A DNA stretch of 54,671 nucleotides from an uncultured Parvularculaceae bacterium (GCA_913055785.1 CAJXLJ010000019.1:1-54671), one strand, 5' to 3'. Shown: positions 9,205-17,851, counted from the stretch's first letter. The notes: a model not told the origin generated them from the sequence alone. Translations and numbers: made by a program.

Positions 9205-9618
9205 ATGAGCGACAAGAAAATTTGTCTCATCGTCGATGATTCCGATGTCATCCGCGAAATCGCCGTCCGGATCATGGCCGATCTCGGTTTTGAAGCGTTA
9301 CAGGCCGAACATGCGGCGATGGCGGTCGACATCTGCAAGCGGCAAAAGCCCGACGTCGTGCTGCTTGACTGGGACCTGCCCTCCATGGGCGCGCTCGATT
9401 TTCTGCGGGGCGCTGCCGAACTCGAGGCCGGGGACAAGCCGGAGATCATTCTTTGCGCCACGGAAAACGACCCGCAGCAATTCACTCTCGCGAAAGCGGC
9501 CGGGGCCGGGCATCACATTTTGAAGCCCTACGACAAATCCGCCATCGCCGCCAAACTGTCTGAAATCGGTCTTGTTGACGGCGCCGCGCCGGCCGAAAAG
9601 ACGGCGGCGAACAACTAA
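9205..9618 (+). CDS. Single-domain response regulator (CheY/CpdR-like receiver)
   Basis: A 137-residue stand-alone receiver domain with no output domain. The acidic pocket Asp11-Asp12, phospho-acceptor Asp55 (VVLLDWDLPSM) and conserved Lys107 (LKPYD) are all present, so it should be phosphorylatable. ATG 9205 follows AAGGTGA. Placement right after chpT suggests it may take phosphate from ChpT or belong to the same CckA-ChpT pathway, as CpdR or DivK do; this is inference, and I cannot assign it to CpdR specifically. The last 15 residues (DGAAPAEKTAANN) are a disordered tail. Confidence 0.85.
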   Translation: MSDKKICLIVDDSDVIREIAVRIMADLGFEALQAEHAAMAVDICKRQKPDVVLLDWDLPSMGALDFLRGAAELEAGDKPEIILCATENDPQQFTLAKAAGAGHHILKPYDKSAIAAKLSEIGLVDGAAPAEKTAANN

Positions 9619-9671
9619 CCTTCACGCGGCGGGCAATAGCGCTTTGCCGGCGAACATGCCAATAAGCGCTC

Positions 9672-10487
9672 ATGCCCATCATTCAGCTCATCGTGCTGGC
9701 GGTCATTCAGGGGATAACGGAATTTCTGCCCGTTTCCTCTTCGGCCCATCTCATTCTTGCGCCGCTTGCGGTTGAAAGCTGGGGCGACCAGGGCCCGCTG
9801 ATCGACATCGCAGCACATGTCGGATCGCTGTTCGCGGTGCTCATTTATTTCAAGACGGAGACGGCCATACTGGTGCGCGGCGGCGTCGATACGCTGCGCT
9901 GGCGGGAAAGCGAAGACCGCAAGCTGTTTTTGTTTATCGCCGCGGCGACGATCCCGATCATCGTCGTGGCCGCTGTGTTTGTGCTCTTCGATCTGACCGA
10001 AGCGTTGCGGTCGCCGATGGTGATCGGCGTTGCGAGCATCGTCTTCGGGGCGCTGCTGTGGCATGGCGATCGCGCGCCGGCCGAAAAGGAAGGGCTTTCC
10101 CGCATCACCTGGCGCGAAGCGTTGACGATCGGCGCGGCGCAGGCGCTCGCGATCATTCCGGGCGCGTCGAGATCCGGCGTCACTATGACCGCAGCGCGCT
10201 ATCTCGGCTGGACGCGCAGCGAAGCGGCCCGGTTTTCGATGCTGCTCGCGATCCCGACCATCGCCGCTTTCGGTCTGTTCGCCGGGCTCGAGCTGGTCAG
10301 CGAAGGCGCTGGCGCGAATATGGCGCAGGCCGGCGTCGTTGCAGCGCTGTCGTTCCTGTCAGCTTATGTGGCGATTTTCGCCTTCATGCGCCTCATCCAA
10401 AAGATCAGCTTTACGCCCTTTGTCATCTACCGAATTCTGCTCGGGGTTGTGCTTATTTATTTCGCCGGCGGGCTCGCCGCATCCTGA
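9672..10487 (+). CDS. uppP: Undecaprenyl-diphosphatase UppP
   Basis: Integral membrane phosphatase that turns undecaprenyl diphosphate into the monophosphate lipid carrier used for peptidoglycan and other envelope polymers. The 271-residue protein has about eight hydrophobic segments, the signature GITEFLPVSSSAHL near the N-terminus and the second motif PGASRSGVTMTAARYLG. Both active-site Ser/Glu and Arg motifs of the BacA/UppP family are present, and the length is typical. It is transcribed in the same direction as the receiver gene 53 bases upstream but looks functionally separate. Confidence 0.96.
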   Translation: MPIIQLIVLAVIQGITEFLPVSSSAHLILAPLAVESWGDQGPLIDIAAHVGSLFAVLIYFKTETAILVRGGVDTLRWRESEDRKLFLFIAAATIPIIVVAAVFVLFDLTEALRSPMVIGVASIVFGALLWHGDRAPAEKEGLSRITWREALTIGAAQALAIIPGASRSGVTMTAARYLGWTRSEAARFSMLLAIPTIAAFGLFAGLELVSEGAGANMAQAGVVAALSFLSAYVAIFAFMRLIQKISFTPFVIYRILLGVVLIYFAGGLAAS

Positions 10488-10580
10488 CCATGCCTCAAGC
10501 CCGCCGCAGATAGGTCATGGCGCCGCCGGGATTTTGAAGTAAACGTTTAGCGTCGATGCGTTTGTTGAAAGTCTTTCCCT

Positions 10581-11582
10581 ATGAATGTTGTTGTTGACGA
10601 CTTGCGCCCCATAACCCCCGAAGGTGTGCGCGCGGCGGCCGGGCGGATTAAAGGCCATACGATCCGCACGCCGATTATCGAAAACGAGTTTTTGAATGAG
10701 GCGGCCGGCGGGAGAGTTCTCGTCAAGGCGGAAGTGCTCCAGCATTGCGGTTCATTCAAGTTCCGAGGTGCGTTCAACCGGCTCTCGCAGCTCACCGAAG
10801 ATGAGCGAAAACGCGGCGTTGTCGCCTGGTCGTCGGGCAATCATGCGCAAGGGATTGCGCGCGCGGCGCGATATTTCGAGACGCCGGCGGTTATCGTCAT
10901 GCCGGAAGACGCGCCGGCGCTGAAAGCGGAAAAGGTTCGCGCCTTCGGCGCTGAGATCATCACTTATGACCGCTATTCGGAAGACCGGGAAGAAATCGGC
11001 CGGCGCATTCAGGTTGAACGCGGCATGGCGCTCGCGCCCTCCTACGATCACCCCGACATTATCGAAGGGCAGGGCACGCTGGCGCTTGAAACGGTTGAAG
11101 ATGCAAAAGCGCAAGGGTGCGCGCTTGACGCCTTCATCATCTGTTGCGGCGGCGGCGGGCTTACATCCGGCTGCGCGACTATTCTGGAGGAAGTATCGCC
11201 GAAGACCGAGGTCTGGATCGCCGAGCCGGAAGGTTTTGATGAAACATGGGACTCGATCCGGCGCGGCGAAAGGCAGAAAGCGGATATTACACGGAAGACG
11301 ATCTGCGACGCCATCGCGACCCCTAGTCCGGGCCGCCTGACCTTCCCGATCATGCAGCGGCTGGTCCGCGGCGGGGCGACGGTGAGTGATGCGGAAGTCG
11401 GTCAGGCGATGGTGTTCGCCTACAAATATCTGAAGCTGGTGGTGGAGCCCGGCGGGGCGGCGGCGCTGGCGGCGATCCTCTCCGGCAAGGTCGACGCCGC
11501 CGGTAAAACCACGGCCATCACCCTGTCCGGGGGCAATGTGGATCCGGCGCTGTTCGCAGCGATTTTACATCAGCACGGATAA
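10581..11582 (+). CDS. PLP-dependent threonine/serine dehydratase family protein
   Basis: Fold-type II PLP enzyme of the threonine ammonia-lyase/serine racemase family, 333 residues, lacking the C-terminal ACT regulatory domain of biosynthetic IlvA. The PLP-lysine motif is GSFKFRGAFNRL, the Asn loop is SSGNHAQG, and the phosphate-binding glycine loop is CCGGGGLTSG. It could act on threonine, serine or 3-hydroxyaspartate; the sequence alone does not decide. It stands alone, 93 bases after uppP, and is followed by a long non-coding leader. Confidence 0.9.
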   Translation: MNVVVDDLRPITPEGVRAAAGRIKGHTIRTPIIENEFLNEAAGGRVLVKAEVLQHCGSFKFRGAFNRLSQLTEDERKRGVVAWSSGNHAQGIARAARYFETPAVIVMPEDAPALKAEKVRAFGAEIITYDRYSEDREEIGRRIQVERGMALAPSYDHPDIIEGQGTLALETVEDAKAQGCALDAFIICCGGGGLTSGCATILEEVSPKTEVWIAEPEGFDETWDSIRRGERQKADITRKTICDAIATPSPGRLTFPIMQRLVRGGATVSDAEVGQAMVFAYKYLKLVVEPGGAAALAAILSGKVDAAGKTTAITLSGGNVDPALFAAILHQHG

Positions 11583-11824
11583 AAAGTCTTTTATTTCATA
11601 TGGTTGTGCGCTCCCTCGCTGGAGGGGTCGCGTGATTGTGCATAATTCGTCATTGAATTGTTATAACATTCTCTTACATAATAGGAGGTTGCTGCGGCGC
11701 AACAAGACTCCTTCGGGAGTGCGCTGCAGGGCTGGGGTCCAGGCCGAAAAGCCGGCCTTCACGCTTTGCTAGCCATTCTCGGGCAAGCTGATGCGGAAGG
11801 CGGGCGTAAACAAAAGGTGATGGC
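11583..11824 (+). other. Non-coding region with promoter-like sequence and three short hairpins
   Basis: This 242-base gap lies between the dehydratase and the DUF1150 gene. It is AT-rich up to 11683, then GC-rich with three neighbouring stem-loops: GTTGC/GCAAC (11688-11703), ACTCC-TTCG-GGAGT (11707-11720, a UUCG tetraloop) and AGGCC/GGCCT (11741-11758). No coding ORF with a ribosome site was found. It could be a structured 5' leader for the DUF1150 gene or a small RNA. It matches no riboswitch class I recognise. Confidence 0.45.
11653..11682 (+). promoter_or_regulatory. Candidate sigma-70 promoter for the structured leader
   Basis: TTGAAT (11653-11658) and CATAAT (11677-11682) are 18 bases apart in the most AT-rich part of this gap. 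Transcription would start about 11689, exactly where the run of hairpins begins. This is pattern-based only. Confidence 0.4.
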
Positions 11825-12121
11825 ATGGCGACGCCGAAAAAGCTGGGTATGGAACTTCAAGATGACAAGAAGCCGGTGACGTCCGGCGAACTGGCGGCGC
11901 TTGGCGGCCGGAAGCTGGTCTATATCCGCGCAGTGCCGGCGCTCGACGTGATCGACGACCTTGAAGATGCGATCGGCGAGGGGGAGATCGAATTCGACGC
12001 CGATGCGATCCTCTATTCCGTCCACGCCGCAGACGGTGAGCGCATCGCGCTTGTAGGCGACCGCGACATTGCTTTCGCGGCGGCGCGTCAGTACGAAATG
12101 AACCCGGTCAGCGTTCACTAA
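11825..12121 (+). CDS. DUF1150 family protein
   Basis: A 98-residue cytoplasmic protein of the alphaproteobacterial DUF1150 family, recognised from ELAALGGRKLVYIRAV and the C-terminal HAADGERIALVGDRDIAFAA pattern. Its function is unknown. In many alphaproteobacteria this family is encoded next to small heat-shock proteins, but none is present here. It converges on ptsN with a 43-base gap and has a long untranslated leader upstream. ATG follows AAAGGTGATGGC. Confidence 0.8.
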   Translation: MATPKKLGMELQDDKKPVTSGELAALGGRKLVYIRAVPALDVIDDLEDAIGEGEIEFDADAILYSVHAADGERIALVGDRDIAFAAARQYEMNPVSVH

Positions 12122-12164
12122 CCGGACTTTCCGTAATCAGATTGATTTAGCGAATGTGCGCGCT

Positions 12165-12629
12165 TTAAGCGGCGTGGTGTTTCTGGTCGGCCGTAGCGAT
12201 TGCGAAGAGCGCTTCGGCTGAATCGGCGCCGCGCAAAGCGTCGCGCGCTTCATGATCGCGCAGCAGGCGCGAGACTTTCGCCAACGCCTTCAGATGCGCG
12301 GCCGTAGCGTTGGCCGGCGCCAGCAGGAGAAAAATCAAATCCACAGGCTGGTCGTCGAGGGCGTCAAAACTGACCGGCGTTTCAAGGAGCGCAATGACGC
12401 CGGTGATGGCGTTGAGACCGGCGATTTTGCCATGCGGGATTGCAACGCCGTCGCCGACGCCGGTTGAACCGAGCTGTTCGCGCTCGAGAAGCGTCGACAT
12501 GATGCCGCTCGCCGGCGCGTTGATCAGCTCGGCGGCGCGGTCGGCCATGGCTTGCAGGGCTTCGCGCTTACACCGGGCTTTCAATTTATGGATAACGCCT
12601 TGCGGGCTCAGAAGATCATCAAGTCCCAT
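12165..12629 (-). CDS. ptsN: PTS IIA-like nitrogen regulatory protein PtsN
   Basis: EIIA-Ntr, the terminal phospho-acceptor of the nitrogen PTS (PtsP-NPr-PtsN), which signals nitrogen, carbon and potassium status rather than carrying sugar. The phosphorylated His lies in GVAIPHGKIAGL. The N-terminus MGLDDLLSPQGVI matches the family start, so I prefer ATG 12629 over a GTG three codons upstream (12638). The protein is about 154 residues, normal length. It is the last gene of the lptC-lptA-lptB-rpoN-hpf-ptsN block and shares direction and neighbourhood with rpoN, as in most proteobacteria. Confidence 0.95.
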   Translation of the reverse strand: MGLDDLLSPQGVIHKLKARCKREALQAMADRAAELINAPASGIMSTLLEREQLGSTGVGDGVAIPHGKIAGLNAITGVIALLETPVSFDALDDQPVDLIFLLLAPANATAAHLKALAKVSRLLRDHEARDALRGADSAEALFAIATADQKHHAA

Positions 12630-12769
12630 CACACTCACTTATACTCTCATTCTCGGTCTGCATCGCAATTACCGGGCCGTTGAAATCCGGGCCCCGATCG
12701 CCCGCGTGCGAACCGCACTCTACTGCTCGAACCGGCGTTCCTGGGCCATAAAGAGACGTCCCGCCCCCC

Positions 12770-13357
12770 TCAGGAGGCCGCCGGATCGATCCACCCTATA
12801 TGGCCGTCGCGGCGGCGATAGACAACATTAATCCGGCCATGCGCCGCATTTTTGAACACAATCGCCGGTTGTTCGGAGAGGTCGAGCTGCATAACCGCCG
12901 CGCCGACCGTCATTTCCCTCAAAGAGGTCTCGCTTTCCGCCACGATGACGGGGTTCGGATCCCCCTCAAACGGCGAATCATCGTCGTCCTCGGCCTCTTC
13001 TTTCAGGGGTTCCAGAAGGTAGTAGGACGCTTTTTCCGCCGGTAAGGGCGGCTTGCCATTGGTGTGGTGGTCCTTGAGCCGGCGCTTGTAGCGCCTGATT
13101 CGCTTTTCGAGCTTTTCAAGGCTCACATCAAAGGCTCCATAGGCGTCGCCGCCCTCGCCATGGGCGGCCAGGAACACGCCTGAAGCGAGGTGAGTCGTCA
13201 GATCGCATTCGATCTGGTTGCGTTCTCGCGTAAATGTGACCGCCGCTTCCGCGCCCCGGTCGAAGTATTTGCGAACGCCTTCCTCAAGCCTCTCGGTCAC
13301 ATGAAGCTGCAGCGCGTCGCCCAGTTCTATGTTCTTGCCGCTGACATGAATATCCAT
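12770..13357 (-). CDS. hpf: Ribosome hibernation promoting factor, long form
   Basis: Binds the 30S subunit and promotes 100S dimers when growth stops. The 195-residue protein has the N-terminal RaiA/YfiA domain (MDIHVSGKNIELGDALQLHV to KRIRRYKRRLKDHH), an acidic linker (EEAEDDDDSPFEGD) and the C-terminal dimerisation domain (TVGAAVMQLDLSEQPAIVFKN). It is therefore the long form that dimerises ribosomes by itself. AAAGGAG lies just before the ATG. A TATATAAA stretch upstream (minus strand, around 13400-13407) may be part of its own promoter between rpoN and hpf. Confidence 0.95.
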   Translation of the reverse strand: MDIHVSGKNIELGDALQLHVTERLEEGVRKYFDRGAEAAVTFTRERNQIECDLTTHLASGVFLAAHGEGGDAYGAFDVSLEKLEKRIRRYKRRLKDHHTNGKPPLPAEKASYYLLEPLKEEAEDDDDSPFEGDPNPVIVAESETSLREMTVGAAVMQLDLSEQPAIVFKNAAHGRINVVYRRRDGHIGWIDPAAS

Positions 13358-13433
13358 GAGAACTCCTTTCGGTGGCGCTCCATGCGCCAGCCGTCATTTT
13401 TATATATTGGCGGCCGGCGCGCGGATTAAAGGT

Positions 13434-14948
13434 TTAAATCGCGGTTTGCAACATCGCCCGGCGGCGCTGGACCGAAGACGGGATATTCAGGGTCTCCCGG
13501 TATTTGGCGACCGTCCGGCGGGCGATGGCGACGCCCTCTTCCTGCAAAATTTCCACAATCTTGTCGTCCGAGAGCACCGCGTCCTGCGTTTCTTGCTCGA
13601 TGAGTTCGCGGATGCGATAGCGCACGGCCTCGGCCGAGTGGGCTTCGCCGCCGCTGGCCGAGGCGATTGACGCGGTGAAGAAATATTTGAGCTCGAACAG
13701 ACCGCGCGGCGTCGCCATATATTTATTCGAGGTGACGCGTGAAACCGTCGACTCGTGCATCTCGATCGCATCAGCGACGTTCTTGAGATTGAGCGGGCGC
13801 AGGTGTTTTATTCCGTGAACAAAGAATGCATCCTGCTGGCGCACGATCTCGGTTGCGACTTTGAGGATCGTCCTTGCGCGCTGGTCGAGGCTCTTGGCAA
13901 GCCAGTTTGCGTTGGCGAACTGATCGGTGACGTAGGACTTGTCCTTTTCGTCCGAACTCGCCGCCGAAATTTCGGCAAAATAGGTCTGATTGACCAGAAC
14001 GCGCGGCAGGGTGTCGGTATTCAACTCGACTTTCCAGCCGCCATCCGGGGACTGGCGGATGAAAACATCGGGTGCAATCGCCTGCACGGCGCCGGCGCCG
14101 TAAGCATAGCCCGGCTTCGGCGTTAGCGCGCGGACTTCGGCGATCATTTCGCGAACGTCTTCCTCGTCGGCGCCGGTAGCCTTGATCAGCCCCTTGAGAT
14201 CGCCTTTCGCGAGCAATTCGAGGTTTTCGATGAACGCCTGCATGGCGGGATCGTAGCGGTCGCCTTCGATGAGCTGCAGCTTCAGGCATTCCTTGAGATC
14301 TCGGGCGCCGACGCCGCTGGGATCGAATGTCGTGATGAGGGCGTGGGTTTCCTCGACATCGCAGAGATCGGCCCCGAGCCGCTCAGCGACAGCCTCAAGC
14401 GGTTCGCGCAGATAGCCGGCTTCGTCGATCAGGTCGATCAGATAGACGCCGATGAAAAGCTGCGCAGGGTCGCGAGTCGCCACATGCAGTTGTTCGGTAA
14501 GATGATCGGCGAGCGATATTTCCTTGCTGAGATTGGCGTCGAATTGCCGGTCCTCGTCGCCGCCTGAGCGGCCAGGGCCGGCATTGGCCCAGTCATTGGT
14601 GCGATAGTCGTTCGCCGCCGTATCGCTGCCCGAGGAGCCCGGGTCGATGTCTTCATATTCCGCATCGATGGATTCGCTCGCCTCCTTGACGGCCCCGTCC
14701 GCACTGAGATCGACTTCGCTGCTGTTTACGGATTCCTGCTCGCCGTCTTGCGTTTCGCCACGACGTTCGGCCGGGGCGTCGGGCGGCGTCTCGTCGCGTT
14801 CGAGAAAAGGGTTTTCCTCGAGTTGTTCGGCGACATAATCGGAGAGTTCGAGATTGGACAATTGCAACAGCTTGATCGCCTGCTGCAATTGCGGCGTCAT
14901 CACCAGTTGCTGGGATTGCCGAAGCTCAAGTCTTGGGACTAACGCCAC
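13434..14948 (-). CDS. rpoN: RNA polymerase sigma-54 factor RpoN
   Basis: Sigma-54, which directs polymerase to -24/-12 promoters that need enhancer-binding ATPases. All three regions are visible in the 504-residue protein: the Gln-rich activator-interacting region I (LRQSQQLVMTPQLQQAIKLL), an acidic region II (about 60-130), and region III with the core-binding domain, the HTH near DAIEMHESTVSRVTSNKY and the RpoN box ARRTVAKYRETLNIP. The start is GTG preceded by AAGGGGG. lptB lies 18 bases upstream and hpf follows after 76 bases. Confidence 0.97.
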   Translation of the reverse strand: MALVPRLELRQSQQLVMTPQLQQAIKLLQLSNLELSDYVAEQLEENPFLERDETPPDAPAERRGETQDGEQESVNSSEVDLSADGAVKEASESIDAEYEDIDPGSSGSDTAANDYRTNDWANAGPGRSGGDEDRQFDANLSKEISLADHLTEQLHVATRDPAQLFIGVYLIDLIDEAGYLREPLEAVAERLGADLCDVEETHALITTFDPSGVGARDLKECLKLQLIEGDRYDPAMQAFIENLELLAKGDLKGLIKATGADEEDVREMIAEVRALTPKPGYAYGAGAVQAIAPDVFIRQSPDGGWKVELNTDTLPRVLVNQTYFAEISAASSDEKDKSYVTDQFANANWLAKSLDQRARTILKVATEIVRQQDAFFVHGIKHLRPLNLKNVADAIEMHESTVSRVTSNKYMATPRGLFELKYFFTASIASASGGEAHSAEAVRYRIRELIEQETQDAVLSDDKIVEILQEEGVAIARRTVAKYRETLNIPSSVQRRRAMLQTAI

Positions 14949-14966
14949 ACCGCCCCCTTGTTCTTT

Positions 14967-15794
14967 CTACATCTGAAAGCGATCACCGAGATAGACCCGG
15001 CGAACATCCTCGTCGCCGACAATATCGCCGGGCGCGCCTTCCAACAGTACCTCGCCTTCGTGAATAATGTATGCCCGATCGATAATATCGAGCGTTTCGC
15101 GAACATTATGATCGGTGATGAGAACGCCGAGTCCGCGTTCCTTAAGATGTATGACCAGTTCCCTAATATCGGCGATGGCGAGCGGGTCGATCCCGGCGAA
15201 CGGCTCGTCCAGCAGCATGAAGGATGGGGAGGTGGCGAGGGCGCGCGCGATTTCGACCCGGCGGCGTTCGCCGCCGGACAGCGCCAGCGCTGGCGCGCCG
15301 CGCAAGTGCGTGATGTGAAACTCGTTTAACAAATCGTCAATAATCGCCTGTTGCTTGGTCTTGCTGCGCTCGACCAGTTCGACCACGGCGCGCAGATTCT
15401 GCTCGACCGACAGGCCGCGGAAGATTGACGCTTCCTGCGGCAGATAGCCGAGGCCGAGCCGCGCGCGCTGATACATGGGCAGGCTGGTGACGTCGTGCCC
15501 GTCGATAAAGATCGCGCCCCGATCCGGCTGTATGAGGCCCGTAATCATGTAAAAGCACGTGGTTTTACCGGCGCCGTTGGGCCCTAGAAGGCCGACGACC
15601 TCGCCGCGTTTGACGCTCATCGAGACGCCGCGCACGACGGGGCGGCGTTTGAATGTCTTGCCGAGGCCTTCCGCCGCAAGGACGCCGTCGCTCTTTTCAG
15701 CCGCGGGTTGTTGCCTTGGCTGATTTTGAGACGCTTGTCCTTGCGATGCATTGGCGGCGGATTGTTCGACGGCTACTTCCATTTCATCGCTCAT
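14967..15794 (-). CDS. lptB: LPS export ABC transporter ATP-binding protein LptB
   Basis: Cytoplasmic ATPase of the LptB2FGC complex that drives LPS from the inner membrane to the cell surface. Walker A GPNGAGKT (71-78), signature LSGGE (173-177), Walker B FMLLDEP (192-198) and switch His in LITDHNVRETL are intact. A Gln/Ala-rich N-terminal extension of about 38 residues precedes the ABC core; it is low complexity and absent from E. coli LptB. A start nearer the core is not obvious, so the extension may be real. The gene follows lptA in the same direction. Confidence 0.96.
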   Translation of the reverse strand: MSDEMEVAVEQSAANASQGQASQNQPRQQPAAEKSDGVLAAEGLGKTFKRRPVVRGVSMSVKRGEVVGLLGPNGAGKTTCFYMITGLIQPDRGAIFIDGHDVTSLPMYQRARLGLGYLPQEASIFRGLSVEQNLRAVVELVERSKTKQQAIIDDLLNEFHITHLRGAPALALSGGERRRVEIARALATSPSFMLLDEPFAGIDPLAIADIRELVIHLKERGLGVLITDHNVRETLDIIDRAYIIHEGEVLLEGAPGDIVGDEDVRRVYLGDRFQM

Positions 15795-15840
15795 TAAGGG
15801 CGTCTCTCTTTAACGTTCGGTGAAGTTCGAATTTTAACCA

Positions 15841-16317
15841 TTAAGTCTGGCCGCTTTCTTCCGTATAGAAGATGCCGCGGATCCGCTTGCCCGGGGCGGG
15901 GATGAATTTAACCCTGCCGCTGTCGACCCAGTAAACGACGGCGCCGGCGGACATGACCTGTTTACCCTGTTTGACGATGACATTCTCGGAAATGGTGATC
16001 GTGCGCGTTTTTTCCTCATAAAAGGCGCGCTCGCCGGTGATCGCCTCATTTCCATTCGAGAAACGCACCGTGCCGGTGGCGGTCATGGTTTCAAAATCGC
16101 CGTCGTCGTTGAGCGTCGCCTCGAGCCGTTGGGCGGTGAGTATCGCTTCAGCCTGCACCAGGCGGACGTTGCCCGTCCAGATTGTAACATTGTCCTGAAA
16201 TTCCGCCGCGTCGCCCGATATATCGATCGGCTCGTCGCTGTCAGGCATCAGCTGCGCATGGGCGGCTGCGGCGGGAAGGAAAGCGATGATGAGGGCCGTT
16301 AAAAGGCTTCTTGCCAT
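15841..16317 (-). CDS. lptA: LPS transport periplasmic protein LptA
   Basis: Periplasmic bridge protein (OstA-like, beta-jellyroll) that passes LPS from LptC to LptD. The 158-residue precursor has a signal peptide ending at AHAQ (about residue 20) and the family pattern PIDISGDAAEF, WTGNVRLVQAEAIL, TATGTVRFSNGNEAITGERA and a C-terminal YWVDSGRVKF. The length is normal. It lies 23 bases after lptC and 46 bases before lptB, forming the classical lptCAB order. Confidence 0.94.
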   Translation of the reverse strand: MARSLLTALIIAFLPAAAAHAQLMPDSDEPIDISGDAAEFQDNVTIWTGNVRLVQAEAILTAQRLEATLNDDGDFETMTATGTVRFSNGNEAITGERAFYEEKTRTITISENVIVKQGKQVMSAGAVVYWVDSGRVKFIPAPGKRIRGIFYTEESGQT

Positions 16318-16340
16318 TGATCCAGTTTCTTTCGGTCTTG

Positions 16341-17084
16341 TTATTGGGTCGTCTGCGTTGCTTCTTTATCGTCGAGTTTCTTTGCAGCCTTCGGGTAAAT
16401 CCGCATGCGTACATTGCCCTCGAAGACGACGCGGCTGTCGGCCCGGTAAGCCGTCATGTGGTCGGCGGCGAGCTCTGCGCCGTCGCTGCCTTTGCCGCCG
16501 ACCGCGCCATTGCTTTCGACTTTCGCATCGTCGATCAGCACCGTCGCCGCAGGCAGTTTCAACAGATAAGTTTCGTCTGCGAATTCGTGCTCGAGTTCAA
16601 CGCCGTCCGAAAGGGCGAGGACATTCTTGTCGCGGTCGTAAAGCCCTTTTTGCGCGGTGACGACGGTGGTCCGGTCCTGCGCGCCCTGGGTCGCCCGGGG
16701 CAGGGCGAGCTCCACATAGTCGGGACTGTCGGGGCGCTGCTTGGCGGATGCGGCGGTGATCTCAAAGGGATCGCCCTTGTCGTCGATACCGTCAAAGCGG
16801 GGGTTGGCCACACGCAGTTCTTCCGGGGAGGCGCTGAGGTCCTTGAAGTCGTCAAGGAACGCATCGGGCGCCTCGTTCGAACGGGTATTGAAGAGCAGCG
16901 CCGCCACCAGCACCACGCCTGAGACCGGCAGGATCAGGCGCAGACGGCGCACCAGCCGGGAGCGCGCCTTCGCCGCTTCGCCGGTCGTGCGCTGTTCAAA
17001 GGAAAGATTGTCGAGCGCGCGCCGGCCGACAATCGGCTTGCCCCGCGGAGCGCTTCGGTCCTGGCTGTTCGCCGCCTCGGTCAT
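16341..17084 (-). CDS. lptC: LPS export protein LptC
   Basis: Bitopic inner-membrane protein that receives LPS from LptBFG and hands it to LptA. The 247-residue protein has a cytoplasmic N-terminus, one membrane segment (LILPVSGVVLVAALLF, about 48-64) and a periplasmic jellyroll domain with the family-like NPRFDGIDDKGDPFEITAASA and GVELEHEFADETYLL blocks. Position directly before lptA-lptB confirms the call. The N-terminal cytoplasmic part (about 45 residues) is longer than in E. coli, as is common in alphaproteobacteria. Confidence 0.92.
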   Translation of the reverse strand: MTEAANSQDRSAPRGKPIVGRRALDNLSFEQRTTGEAAKARSRLVRRLRLILPVSGVVLVAALLFNTRSNEAPDAFLDDFKDLSASPEELRVANPRFDGIDDKGDPFEITAASAKQRPDSPDYVELALPRATQGAQDRTTVVTAQKGLYDRDKNVLALSDGVELEHEFADETYLLKLPAATVLIDDAKVESNGAVGGKGSDGAELAADHMTAYRADSRVVFEGNVRMRIYPKAAKKLDDKEATQTTQ

Positions 17085-17236
17085 TCAACCTTCGCCGTCA
17101 TGGTTTGCGGCGGCCGGGCCCAAGTCTCCCAACGCCGCCAAATACCGCCCTTATCCCCAATATAGTCGCGCTCCGGCGGGATGTAAGCAAGAGGCAAACG
17201 GAACCGGCCGGGACGCGGCGCCGCACCATCAAGCGC

Positions 17237-17851
17237 CTAGGAGTGGGCGAAAATATCGATTTCGGGCCAGCCCTCAAGGTCGAGCGCCGCCCGGGCCGGC
17301 AGAAAGCCAAAACAGGCCGCCGCCAGTTCTGTCCGCCCCTCGCGAGCGAGCATGTCTTCGAGCTTTTCTCTCAGGGCGTGCAAGTGAAGCACGTCCGAGG
17401 CCGCATAGTCGATCTGGGCGTCGGAGAGGACAGAAGCGCCCCAGTCGGAGGATTGCTGCTGCTTGGAGATTTCAAGCCCGAGAAGTTCGCGGACGAGATC
17501 CTTGAGCCCGTGCCGGTCCGTATAGGTGCGCGAAAGCTTCGAGGCGATCTTGGTGCAGTAGACGGGCGCCGTTTCAACTCCAAGCCAGCGTCTGAAGGCG
17601 GCGATATCGAAACGGGCGAAGTGGAAAATCTTCAAAACCTTGGGATCTGCGAGCAAGGCCTTCAGGCGCGGCGCGTCATAGGTCGTACGGTCAAGCTGTA
17701 CGAGATGCGCGTTCCCGTCGCCGGAGGAGAGCTGCACGACACAAAGCGCATCGCGATGGGGGTTGAGCCCCATGGTCTCGCTATCGACAGCGACAACCGG
17801 CCCGAGGTCGAGTCTCGCCGGCAGATCGCCCTTATGCAGATGATTGGTCAT
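17237..17851 (-). CDS. rnd: Ribonuclease D-like 3'-5' exonuclease
   Basis: DEDD-superfamily exonuclease likely to trim tRNA or other structured RNA 3' ends. The 204-residue protein contains ExoI (VVAVDSETMGL), ExoII (HFARFDIAAF) and ExoIII (YAASDVLHLHAL) motifs with the metal-binding acidic residues. It has only the catalytic domain: the HRDC domains of E. coli RNase D (about 375 residues) are absent, a short form common in alphaproteobacteria upstream of lptC. A 152-base gap precedes lptC; no strong promoter was picked out. Confidence 0.9.
   Translation of the reverse strand: MTNHLHKGDLPARLDLGPVVAVDSETMGLNPHRDALCVVQLSSGDGNAHLVQLDRTTYDAPRLKALLADPKVLKIFHFARFDIAAFRRWLGVETAPVYCTKIASKLSRTYTDRHGLKDLVRELLGLEISKQQQSSDWGASVLSDAQIDYAASDVLHLHALREKLEDMLAREGRTELAAACFGFLPARAALDLEGWPEIDIFAHS

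Noticed and set aside
11536-11772. 78-codon frame over the end of the dehydratase and the leader
   Set aside because: No ribosome site, atypical codon use and Cys/Arg-rich composition; explained better by non-coding leader.
12630-12769. Possible tRNA-like or small RNA sequence between hpf and ptsN
   Set aside because: GC-rich stretch has no cloverleaf or T-loop motif; nothing beyond an intra-operon spacer can be supported.
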